From positions 1,612,001 to 1,676,000 of the forward strand of contig NZ_CP170453.1 of NCBI RefSeq assembly GCF_042492175.1: a DNA stretch of 64,000 nucleotides. Direction: 5' to 3'. The notes under the pieces are model-generated. The model had not been told where the DNA came from. It made no database searches and saw nothing but the letters and a program-made list of their open reading frames with translations. A program made the position numbers and the translations under genes. This stretch comes from CAJXSN01 sp947492235 (lineage in GTDB: Bacteria > Pseudomonadota > Alphaproteobacteria > Sphingomonadales > Sphingomonadaceae). The stretch's first letter is position 1. The number at the start of each line of letters is the position of its first letter. Positions 1 to 6,935 of the stretch are shown piece by piece.

Positions 1-207
1 GGCGAGACCGCCCGCAATCCACCAGCCCGCCCGTTGACGAAACGCCAGCGCGAGCAGGGCAAGAACGACAGCCAGATAAAGGATCGGTTGCCGCACCAGA
101 TCGACCACCCGGATAAGCCAGAAATCGCTGTCGCTGAGCGAGGCAAGGCTCGCGATCAGTAGAAGGGCAGTGGCAATACCAAGGACCAAAAGCCCCGCTT
201 TGCGCAT
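1..207 (-). CDS. Partial N-terminal membrane protein, possibly an endonuclease/exonuclease/phosphatase family protein
   Basis: Only the first 69 codons lie in the window; the gene runs off the left edge. The ATG is 2 bp beyond the stop of the M14 carboxypeptidase, so the two look cotranscribed. The translation begins MRKAGLLVLG and has two hydrophobic segments (about residues 5-24 and 42-56) around a short polar stretch containing DFWLIRVVDL. That arrangement resembles the membrane-anchored N-terminus of sphingomonad endonuclease/exonuclease/phosphatase proteins, which carry a similar W-x-R-x-x-D stretch, but the catalytic domain is outside the window. The family assignment is a guess. Confidence 0.5.
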   Translation of the reverse strand, partial: MRKAGLLVLGIATALLLIASLASLSDSDFWLIRVVDLVRQPILYLAVVLALLALAFRQRAGWWIAGGLA

Positions 208-209
208 GG

Positions 210-1355
210 TCACTGCGCCTCGATCCACTCCAGCAATGCGCCGAGACACTCGCGGGCCAGCGCTTTGCAGCGTTCCGGGCTCCAACCCTGCGCGTCGTCG
301 GGCCAGTCGTCATTGTCCTTGAACGGCATTTCCAGCGTCATGGCGCAGGCGCTGTAGCGCTCGGCCACCTGATTGGTGCTGATCGTCAGATTGGCCTTGC
401 CCGGCGCGGATTTGGGATAGCCGAGTCTGGTCTGGAAATCGGGCGTGCGGCGCTCGAGGATATTCTGATAGCGATAAAACGCATCGCCCAGTTCATCGGT
501 CCATGCCGGAATGCCCTCGAACCCGGCAAGGAACACAGCGGCAATCGCTTCGTCGCCATGCACATCCATGGCGAAGTGGACGCCGCTTTCATCCATCGCG
601 TTCCGGATGGCGAGCACTTCGGGCGATTTTTCTGCGCTCGGTTCGGCCCATTCGCGGTTGAGATTGGTGCCCACCGCATTGGTGCGCAAATGCCCCCGGC
701 GCGAACCGTCGGGATTGCAATTGGGCACAATATGCAGGCGGCAATGCTGGCGCAGCGCGCGCGCCACGGTGTCGGCCGGGTCGCACAGCATTTCCAATGC
801 GCCCTCCATCCACCATTCGGCCATACTCTCGCCGGGATGCTGGCGGGCATAGAGCCACACCTGCTTCTCGCCCGTGCCCATTTCGAGGCAGTCGAGCGGC
901 TGTCCGTCCAGCGTTTCGCCGAGACGGCGATAATGAACGCCCTCGGATGCGGCGCTTTCGGCCACCAGATCGTGGTGCCGCTCCATCGAATAGGGCGCGA
1001 AATAGGCGAACCATGTCACATCTGTGCCGGGGGCGTAGCGGATGGTCAGCGTGCCATCGTCCTCGTCCTTGTCGAAGCTGGACGGGGCGCGGCCCCAGAA
1101 ATCGCGGTCTTCGGAGACGCAGGCATTGTAGCCCGGCCAGCCCTGCGGATAGGCGCTGGCATTTAGGCCAGTGATCTTCAGCTCCAGCTCGCGGTCTCCC
1201 GCACCGGTGACGCGGAAGTGGAACCACTGGGCAAAGTCCGACTGGTGATCCTTGCGCAGGGCCAGTGTGGCCTTCGCGCCATCGATCGAGAGGATTTCGA
1301 TATTGCCGCTGTCAAAACCGGTGTCGATTGCGATGTTGCCTTGGGGGCCCGCCAT
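210..1355 (-). CDS. M14-type cytosolic carboxypeptidase-like zinc peptidase
   Basis: A 381-residue zinc metallocarboxypeptidase with the architecture of cytosolic carboxypeptidases. A beta-rich N-terminal domain (about residues 5-130) precedes the M14 catalytic domain. Visible zinc-site elements are H173 and E176 in the HPGE motif and H266 in MDVHGDE. NPDG, the NREW substrate-binding segment and E342 in TLEMPF (the general base position) complete the active site. There is no signal peptide, so it should act in the cytoplasm; the substrate is unknown. An upstream in-frame extension is Arg/Cys-rich and unlike the family, so I start at MAGPQGN. That ATG overlaps the TGA of the upstream lipoprotein gene (TGATG), which implies translational coupling. 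Confidence 0.9.
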   Translation of the reverse strand: MAGPQGNIAIDTGFDSGNIEILSIDGAKATLALRKDHQSDFAQWFHFRVTGAGDRELELKITGLNASAYPQGWPGYNACVSEDRDFWGRAPSSFDKDEDDGTLTIRYAPGTDVTWFAYFAPYSMERHHDLVAESAASEGVHYRRLGETLDGQPLDCLEMGTGEKQVWLYARQHPGESMAEWWMEGALEMLCDPADTVARALRQHCRLHIVPNCNPDGSRRGHLRTNAVGTNLNREWAEPSAEKSPEVLAIRNAMDESGVHFAMDVHGDEAIAAVFLAGFEGIPAWTDELGDAFYRYQNILERRTPDFQTRLGYPKSAPGKANLTISTNQVAERYSACAMTLEMPFKDNDDWPDDAQGWSPERCKALARECLGALLEWIEAQ

Positions 1356-1978
1356 CAGTCCACCTCCACCAAAATTGTCTCGCCGTTCGCGCCGGGAAAT
1401 TCGCGGAACAGCGCGTCGGCAACGATGGCTGCGTTGGTTTGCGTTTCTGCTGCATCGGAGCCGGCAGACGCATCGAACTCGGCGCGGCCTTCCCACAAGA
1501 CGGTGTTGCTGGCCGCGTCTCTCAGAGTGACGGCCATCCGCGTTGTCACCTGCTCGCGCGCGCCGCCGCCCAGATTGATCCCGACGCCCACGCCGACACC
1601 GGAGCCATAGCTGCCCGTGCTACCGCCAACACCCACGCTGACAGGGGAGCGTTGACCAGCTTCGCCGCGCACAAATCGCTCCAGCTGCACCTGCGCCACG
1701 CGCTGCGCGCCGTCGCGGCTCTGCTCGGAATAGCCCAATCGCGCCAGCTCGGCGGCAATGGCTGCTTTGTACGGGGCCAGTTCCAGACCTTCGCCTTCAT
1801 ATCCCGGGGCGCTTTCGATAAACAGCGTCGTGCCGCCCAGCATCGCATCCGCGGCTACAAAGCGGGTGACCTGCACCGGTCCTGGCGCAGGCGTGGCGCA
1901 GGCGGCGAGTGCCAGAGGAGCTGACAGGGCAAGCGCGAAAGTGCGGAGGCGAATGTTGGTGGCTTTTGGCAAAGTCAT
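1355..1978 (-). CDS. DUF4136-type lipoprotein
   Basis: A 207-residue protein with a Lys/Arg-containing N-terminus, a hydrophobic stretch and a lipobox ending in LAAC at about residue 25, so it is probably an outer- or inner-membrane lipoprotein. The mature part has a Gly/Ser-rich stretch at about residues 118-140 and ends in a segment typical of DUF4136 proteins (DALFREFPGANGE). The start follows an AGGAA ribosome-binding site about 10 nt upstream. It is translationally coupled to the downstream carboxypeptidase. A second DUF4136-like lipoprotein lies at 32562-33272. Function unknown. Confidence 0.8.
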   Translation of the reverse strand: MTLPKATNIRLRTFALALSAPLALAACATPAPGPVQVTRFVAADAMLGGTTLFIESAPGYEGEGLELAPYKAAIAAELARLGYSEQSRDGAQRVAQVQLERFVRGEAGQRSPVSVGVGGSTGSYGSGVGVGVGINLGGGAREQVTTRMAVTLRDAASNTVLWEGRAEFDASAGSDAAETQTNAAIVADALFREFPGANGETILVEVD

Positions 1979-2085
1979 AGTTGCAATTCCTTCATGGAAA
2001 GGCGCTATTGGCATGGGAATGCTTAACCGGGGCAATCTGTGCCGGAATTGCCGCAATAGCCTGTAATCAGAGAAAGAACCACCGC

Positions 2086-3114
2086 ATGACAAGCAGCCAA
2101 TCCTCTGCCGTACTGGTCACCGGGGGCGCGGGCTATATCGGCAGCCACGCCGTGCTGGCGCTGCGCGATGCCGGGCGCAAAGTGGCGGTGATCGACAATC
2201 TTGTGACGGGCTTTCGCTTTGCCGTGCCTGATGATGTGCCGTTTTACGAAGGCGACATCGCCGACGCCGAACTGATCGCCCGCATCGTTGCCGAGCAGAA
2301 TATCGGCGCGATCATGCATTTTGCAGGCAGCGTCGTGGTGCCCGAATCGGTCGAGGACCCGCTCAAATATTACGACAACAACACTGGCCGTACGCGCAGC
2401 CTGCTGGCCGCCGCCGTGACAGCCGGTGTGCCGCATTTCATCTTCAGCTCGACCGCCGCGACCTACGGCGTGCCCGATGTGTCCAGCGTGACCGAAGACA
2501 CCCCGCAAGCGCCGATCAACCCCTATGGCTGGTCGAAGCTGTTTACCGAGCGGATGCTGGCCGACACAGCTGCCGCGCATCCGATGAACTATTGCGCGCT
2601 CAGATATTTCAATGTCGCCGGGGCCGATCCGCAGGGCCGCACCGGGCAATCGACCAAGGGCGCGACGCATCTCATCAAGGTCGCGGTCGAGGCGGCGCTG
2701 GGCAAGCGTGACAGCGTGGCGGTGTTCGGCACGGATTACGACACGCCCGACGGAACCGGCGTGCGCGATTACATCCATGTCAGCGATCTGGCCGCCGCCC
2801 ATGTGCACGCGCTGGACGCGCTTGAGGCCGACCCTGCGCGCAGTCTGACGATGAATTGCGGCTATGGCCGGGGCTTCAGCGTGCTGGAGGTGCTAGACGC
2901 GGTGGACCGCGTGACCAATGCGCAGATAACCCGCGAGATGCAGCCGCGACGGGCGGGCGATCCGGGTGAGCTGGTGTCCGACCCCTCGCTGATCCGGGCG
3001 ACCCTGCCGTGGCAGCCGCGGCACGATGATCTCGACACAATCGTCGGCCATGCCCTGCAGTGGGAGCGTATTTTGAGTGAGAAGACGAGCGCCGACAGCC
3101 CCGACAAGTCTTGA
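2086..3114 (+). CDS. galE: UDP-glucose 4-epimerase
   Basis: A 342-residue short-chain dehydrogenase-type epimerase that interconverts UDP-glucose and UDP-galactose for cell-surface sugars. The NAD-binding glycine motif TGGAGYIG is at residues 12-19. Catalytic Y147 and K151 sit in PYGWSK, and the serine of FSSTAATYG is at about 121-122. Length matches the family (about 338). The start at MTSSQSS is preceded by an AGAAAG-type ribosome-binding site; the longer reading frame upstream is not conserved in character. It is divergent from the DUF4136/carboxypeptidase pair, with about 107 bp between the starts. Confidence 0.95.
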   Translation: MTSSQSSAVLVTGGAGYIGSHAVLALRDAGRKVAVIDNLVTGFRFAVPDDVPFYEGDIADAELIARIVAEQNIGAIMHFAGSVVVPESVEDPLKYYDNNTGRTRSLLAAAVTAGVPHFIFSSTAATYGVPDVSSVTEDTPQAPINPYGWSKLFTERMLADTAAAHPMNYCALRYFNVAGADPQGRTGQSTKGATHLIKVAVEAALGKRDSVAVFGTDYDTPDGTGVRDYIHVSDLAAAHVHALDALEADPARSLTMNCGYGRGFSVLEVLDAVDRVTNAQITREMQPRRAGDPGELVSDPSLIRATLPWQPRHDDLDTIVGHALQWERILSEKTSADSPDKS

Positions 3115-3204
3115 CGGGGCGCGATTCGCCGCTTAGGCGCGCCCCTTGAATTTCAGGCATCGGAGAACCATCTCCGGTGCCGATTTTATTCTCGGGAAAT
3201 ATGT

Positions 3205-3330
3205 ATGAAAGTCCGTAACAGCCTTAAGTCGCTGAAGAACCGTCATCGCGACTGCCGCGTGATCCGCCGTCGTGGCCGGACCTACGTGATCAACAAGACC
3301 AACCGCCGCTTCAAAGCGCGCCAGGGTTAG
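3205..3330 (+). CDS. rpmJ: 50S ribosomal protein L36
   Basis: A 41-codon basic protein beginning MKVRNSLKSL and ending in FKARQG. It has the length and sequence character of alphaproteobacterial L36, a late-assembling 50S protein. Only C17 is obvious, so the four-ligand zinc site of classical L36 is absent and this is the zinc-independent type. It lies alone between galE and a dispersed palindromic repeat. A T6 run follows the stop. Confidence 0.95.
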   Translation: MKVRNSLKSLKNRHRDCRVIRRRGRTYVINKTNRRFKARQG

Positions 3331-3343
3331 TTTTTTGTAGTGC

Positions 3344-3448
3344 GGTCAGGACATCCGTCCTGACCTTGCGGCACCGGCCCGCTCCCCCTCCCAACCACCC
3401 GATCATGCCTTTACAGGTACCGGGTGCTTGGGAGGAGGAGCGGGCCGA
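3344..3448. repeat. Two-hairpin palindromic repeat, copy 1
   Basis: A 9-bp hairpin (GGTCAGGAC, loop ATCC, GTCCTGACC; 3344-3365) is followed by a longer imperfect inverted repeat. Its left arm is GCCCGCTCCCCCTCCC and its right arm returns through TTGGGAGGAGGAGCGGGCC. Copies 2 (about 26155) and 3 (about 27208) share the layout, with paired compensatory changes in the stems. The element fills the space between rpmJ and the HAD phosphatase gene. Confidence 0.85.
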
Positions 3449-3484
3449 TGCCGTTCCCGGCTTCCATGATTGCCACGGAGAAAG

Positions 3485-4105
3485 ATGTTGAACACCGACT
3501 CTGAGACCAAGGCTGTCGTGTTCGACGTCGGACGTGTGATCGTGCAGTGGGATCTGCGCCATCTGGTCGAGAAGGTCGTGACCGATCCCGCCGAGTGCGA
3601 TTGGGTGGTCGATCATGTCATCACCCTCAATTGGCATTTCCAGCATGATGCGGGCCGCCCGATTGCCGGTATGGTGGCCGAGCGCAAGGCGCTTTTCCCG
3701 CAATATGCCGAGGTGATCGACGCCTATGCGAACCGCTTTATCGAAACGATACCGGGCCGCGTGCCCGGCACGGCCGAGCTGATCCAGCGGCTGCATGAGC
3801 AGGGCACGCCGCTGTTTGCCATCACCAATTTCGGGGCCGATTTCTGGGAGCAGTTCGCGCCGACCGAGCCGGTGCTGGAGCTGTTCCGTGACATCGTGGT
3901 GAGCGGGCAGGAGAAGTTGGTGAAGCCCGATCCCGCAATCTTCCGCCATGCGGCGCGCCGGTTCGGATACGCGCCGGCCGAGATGCTGTTTATCGATGAC
4001 AGCCCCGCCAATGTGCAGCGCGCGGCGGATGAAGGGTGGCAGGCTCACCACTTCACCGATGCGGCCACGCTGGAGGCCGATTTGCAGCAGCGCGGCCTGC
4101 TTTAG
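3485..4105 (+). CDS. HAD-family phosphatase, YihX-like
   Basis: A 206-residue haloacid-dehalogenase-superfamily hydrolase. Motif I is VVFDVGRVIVQWD with the nucleophile D14; the position two residues later is Gly, as in the YihX-like FDxGxV subgroup, rather than Asp. Motif II is ITNFG, and the C-terminal KPDPAIF and LFIDDSPANV give motifs III and IV. YihX acts on alpha-glucose-1-phosphate; substrate transfer to this protein is inference. The start ATG has GGAG just upstream. A TTG five codons earlier is possible. The palindromic repeat ends close to the ribosome-binding site. Confidence 0.85.
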   Translation: MLNTDSETKAVVFDVGRVIVQWDLRHLVEKVVTDPAECDWVVDHVITLNWHFQHDAGRPIAGMVAERKALFPQYAEVIDAYANRFIETIPGRVPGTAELIQRLHEQGTPLFAITNFGADFWEQFAPTEPVLELFRDIVVSGQEKLVKPDPAIFRHAARRFGYAPAEMLFIDDSPANVQRAADEGWQAHHFTDAATLEADLQQRGLL

Positions 4106-4117
4106 GCGGCCCACCAC

Positions 4118-4156
4118 AAAAAAGGGACCTCCGGCGGGGGAAGGCCGAAGGTCCCT
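4118..4156 (-). terminator. Rho-independent terminator of the small secreted protein gene
   Basis: Hairpin AGGGACCT (4123-4130) pairs with AGGTCCCT (4149-4156), with an inner CGGC/GCCG pairing. On the minus strand the hairpin is followed by a run of six T. It lies downstream of the minus-strand gene at 4224-4568 and directly beyond the end of the convergent HAD gene. Confidence 0.85.
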
Positions 4157-4223
4157 GGAGTGTCACCCGGACGGAGAGAACGGGTGGGGGGTACCGGTCA
4201 ATTCGGGATCGATCAGGCGCCGA

Positions 4224-4568
4224 TCAGGCAGGCTGGCACTTGGCCATCTTGTCCTCGGCCAGCGCTTCACCCTTCACGGTAAAGGTCGCGACTTCGCCGA
4301 ATTCCCGCACGAAAGCCTTGCAGACATTCACGGGGCGCGAGCCCGCCTTGGGCGCGACGCATACGGTGCCCTTGCACTGCCACGGCGTGCCGCGGATGAT
4401 TTCGAGCGTCTTGGTCGTCGGCTGGGCCAGCTCCGCGCGGTAATGGGTGGTGCCATCGCGGGCCTCTGCCGCGACGGGGGTGATCGCCGTGCCGAAGGTC
4501 AGCGCGGTGTAAGCGACAGCGAGCAGGACGCCGGAGGATTTGCGGAAAGCGGGGAGAGAGAGGGTCAT
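4224..4568 (-). CDS. Small secreted cysteine-containing protein of unknown function
   Basis: A 114-residue protein with an N-terminal hydrophobic signal segment (about residues 12-34, likely cleaved after VAA). The mature region contains WQCKGTVC, a third cysteine in VCKAF and a fourth near the C-terminus (KCQPA), suggesting two disulfides in the periplasm. It looks like a small sphingomonad/caulobacter family of conserved unknown secreted proteins (CC_3452-like, from memory). The start has AGGAG about 10 nt upstream. The promoter region is shared with the divergent HxlR gene and contains two palindromes, so HxlR control is plausible. Confidence 0.75.
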   Translation of the reverse strand: MTLSLPAFRKSSGVLLAVAYTALTFGTAITPVAAEARDGTTHYRAELAQPTTKTLEIIRGTPWQCKGTVCVAPKAGSRPVNVCKAFVREFGEVATFTVKGEALAEDKMAKCQPA

Positions 4569-4640
4569 TTCGGATTGCTCCTTAGGTTTGATTCAATGCC
4601 CTGATCCGGGGGGAGGTGAAGATCAGTTGCGAATCACTAC

Positions 4641-4674
4641 CTAATGAATTAGATTTTAAGTTGCAACCTAAAAT
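4641..4674. promoter_or_regulatory. Candidate HxlR operator: two adjacent palindromes
   Basis: An AT-rich patch between divergent genes contains a 22-bp palindrome at 4653-4674. Its half ATTTTAAGTTG is mirrored as CAACCTAAAAT, with one mismatch. Immediately left is CTAAT-GA-ATTAG (4641-4652), a perfect inverted repeat with a 2-bp spacer. Position and symmetry fit a dimeric winged-helix repressor acting on both promoters. The link to the adjacent regulator is inference. Confidence 0.6.
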
Positions 4675-4737
4675 GTAGTTTGCATTTGGAGTCGGGCGGC
4701 GTTTCCCGCTACACCGGTGAAAAGTTGAGAGGATTGA

Positions 4738-5298
4738 GTGCCCATGGGCAGCGAAATGCGCGAACCACTAAAGGATCTGAACGCCTGCGGTCTGCCGGAG
4801 GCGCTGGAAGTGATGGGCGAACGCTGGAGCTTCATGATCCTGCGCGCCAGCTTCAACGGGCTGCACCATTTCGAGGAATTCCTGAGCGAGCTGGGCATTG
4901 CCCGCAACATCCTGTCCAACCGGCTGGGCCGGCTGGTCGATCACGGCATTCTGGACCGCGAGCCTGATCCCGATGATCGCCGCCGCATCGAATACCGGCT
5001 GACGGAGAAAGGCTTCGACCTGCTGCCCGCCATGCTGGCGCTGCGCCAGTTCGGGCAGAAATATGTCGACGGCTTCGTGGCGACCGACCCGGTGCTGGTG
5101 GACGAACGCGACCGTATGCCCGTCGGCCCCGTGGCGATCCTGGCGCATGATGGCCGGGTGCTCAGCCACCAGGACCTCAATATGGTCGCCCGCGCCAGCC
5201 TTCCGCCCGAGGCGAAGGACCGCCAGGAAGGTGAACTCGACCCCGGCACACGCGGCTGGATCGACGACAGCGAAGAGGCAGCTGTCGCGGCGGAGTGA
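4738..5298 (+). CDS. HxlR-family winged-helix transcriptional regulator
   Basis: A 186-residue regulator. Residues about 15-105 form the HxlR-type winged helix, with GERWSFMILRASFNGLHHFEEF, the recognition region ARNILSNRLGRLVDHGIL and the wing DDRRRIEYRLTEKG. The C-terminal 80 residues are an extra acidic tail. A Cys near the N-terminus (NACG) matches the position of redox-sensing cysteines in some HxlR/MarR proteins, but sensing is untested. A GTG start is placed 5-6 nt after GAGAGG; ATG at 4744 is an alternative. It is divergent from a secreted protein gene and followed 10 bp later by a small gene. Confidence 0.9.
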   Translation: MPMGSEMREPLKDLNACGLPEALEVMGERWSFMILRASFNGLHHFEEFLSELGIARNILSNRLGRLVDHGILDREPDPDDRRRIEYRLTEKGFDLLPAMLALRQFGQKYVDGFVATDPVLVDERDRMPVGPVAILAHDGRVLSHQDLNMVARASLPPEAKDRQEGELDPGTRGWIDDSEEAAVAAE

Positions 5299-5308
5299 CC
5301 ATCGGCAG

Positions 5309-5668
5309 ATGGCAGACGATGCGGAGCCGCCCGGCAGCAATGTCCAGCGCACACCGGATGGCCGCTACATCATCGTGCGCGGCCGCCTGTGGCGCGCCAC
5401 CAATCCGAATTTGCCTGAAGAAGAGCGTCAGCGCTGGGTGAACGCCCTGATGGACGCCCGCCGCGCGGTGAAGGCCGCCAAGGCTAGCGGCGACGATGCG
5501 GAACTGAAATCCGCCCGCGCACAAGTGCAAGAGGCGAAAGTCGCGTTAGGCGAACGCGGGCCGGTGTGGTGGGACGATGGCGCGCCCGATTACAACCGGA
5601 AGATGGTTGAGAACACGCCTTATGCCAGCTGGTGGGCTACTCAGAAATCCTCTTCGAATTCGGGTTGA
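5309..5668 (+). CDS. Conserved small protein of unknown function
   Basis: A 119-residue soluble protein with no signal or membrane segment. It has a short beta-rich N-terminus (GRYIIVRGRLWRATNP), a long charged helix with coiled-coil character (about residues 45-90) and a Trp-rich C-terminus (VWWDDGAPDYNRK). It resembles an uncharacterised small protein family of alphaproteobacteria. It starts 10 bp after the HxlR stop, so it is probably cotranscribed. Its last 28 bp overlap the 3' end of the convergent serpin gene. Function not recognised. Confidence 0.75.
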   Translation: MADDAEPPGSNVQRTPDGRYIIVRGRLWRATNPNLPEEERQRWVNALMDARRAVKAAKASGDDAELKSARAQVQEAKVALGERGPVWWDDGAPDYNRKMVENTPYASWWATQKSSSNSG

Positions 5669-6873
5669 AACGCCTGAGGGTTGGCAATCCGGCCCACAAA
5701 CAGCGGCGCGCCGAGCTCAAGATCGCGGATCACAACCATGAACGGTCGGTCCACCCTGAACTCGTAAGGATCCTCCGGCAGTCGCCGAGCCGAAACCGGA
5801 ATGATCCGCATAATAGTGACCGCAGCGGCTTTGGTGCCGATGTCAAATATCTGCAGTTTCGACAGATGCGTCACCTTGTCGACATAGAGTCGGGATTGGC
5901 CCGGCTGAGCCATGGCCGAGAGATCGGCGCGGGCCGGGTCGAAGGGAAGCGTCAGCCCGAGTGAACGAAGTGGACCGATGAGCCCGCTTTCGTAATCGAT
6001 CTCCATCTGGGGAAGGGCCATTCGCACAACCTGCTTATCCGTCTCCGCCAGCTTCTCCCCGATAGTGGCGATGGTTTCGATATCCGGCGCGCTCTGCATC
6101 ACAATACGCTTGCGCGGCATGATCACGTCCATGGCATAACGCGGATTCCGGTAAGGCAGCCTCACTGCGATCCAGTCGCCCTGCCGCGCCGTGGCGAGAT
6201 CGAAGATGTCTGTCATCAGCCTGAAATCACGCTCTTTCCCGTCGCCGAACAGGAAGGGTGCATTTTCGGAACCGTCGAAAGCATTCGCCCACAGCCCGTC
6301 GAAATACAGAGCATTGCTGATGAAGGCCGCACCACCGGGATCGACTGCATCGGCGGATATCACCTGCGGGATAAGCCCCTCGGTTGCTTCATCGGCCCAT
6401 GCGTTGATCCGGTCTGCCGCCGCCTGCTGCTGACTGAAATCGAGCCGCTCTGCCGTTGCATCATAGCGTGCGGCGGCCGCCTCTACGAAGCCCTGTTGAA
6501 AGCGCCACTGATCCGATAGCCAAAGCGCGTTGGCGAGCCGCACTTCGACACCGTCGCTGTCGTTTTCGAGTGCCCGCGCCGAAGCAGGTGGCGGCAAGAC
6601 AGACTGCAATTGCGTCCGCGTCTCGCCCGCACTGCCAAGCGTCAGAATGCCGAATGCCTGCTCGATCGAGGCGGGCGAGAAGAAGACATTCTCCTCTGCT
6701 CCGGCATTGGTATCCAAAACCGGCAAAAGCGCCATGGCGCCGTCGCTCGCCACATCGGCGCGGTCCGCTGGATTTGCCACATCGGATGCAGGTGCCGTCT
6801 GTGCGGGAACAGTGCCGCACGCCGTCAATGCGACCGAGGCTGACAGAGCGATGATAAGGCTGCGTATTTTCAT
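5641..6873 (-). CDS. Serpin-family protease inhibitor lipoprotein
   Basis: A 410-residue serpin with a lipoprotein signal (lipobox LTAC, Cys at about residue 22), so it probably sits in the cell envelope. The strand-loop region contains the hinge GTKAAAVT, the small-residue pattern expected of inhibitory serpins. A reactive-loop candidate (RIIPVSARRLP) and the closing segment FRVDRPFMVVIRD follow. Length matches a full serpin (about 370-400 plus signal). Serpins are sporadic in bacteria. The P1 residue cannot be fixed from sequence alone; Arg residues in the loop suggest trypsin-like targets (inference). No strong ribosome-binding site precedes the ATG. Confidence 0.88.
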   Translation of the reverse strand: MKIRSLIIALSASVALTACGTVPAQTAPASDVANPADRADVASDGAMALLPVLDTNAGAEENVFFSPASIEQAFGILTLGSAGETRTQLQSVLPPPASARALENDSDGVEVRLANALWLSDQWRFQQGFVEAAAARYDATAERLDFSQQQAAADRINAWADEATEGLIPQVISADAVDPGGAAFISNALYFDGLWANAFDGSENAPFLFGDGKERDFRLMTDIFDLATARQGDWIAVRLPYRNPRYAMDVIMPRKRIVMQSAPDIETIATIGEKLAETDKQVVRMALPQMEIDYESGLIGPLRSLGLTLPFDPARADLSAMAQPGQSRLYVDKVTHLSKLQIFDIGTKAAAVTIMRIIPVSARRLPEDPYEFRVDRPFMVVIRDLELGAPLFVGRIANPQAFQPEFEEDF

Positions 6874-6935
6874 GAAAACCAAACAAGCAGGGACTTCATC
6901 CGGTTCCCACGCCTCCAGTCAGGTTATCGTGTTTG

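Noticed and set aside
3308..3336. Rho-independent terminator of rpmJ
   Set aside because: A T6 run follows the stop, but the only hairpin (CGCTT/AAGCG) is short and lies too far upstream inside the gene.
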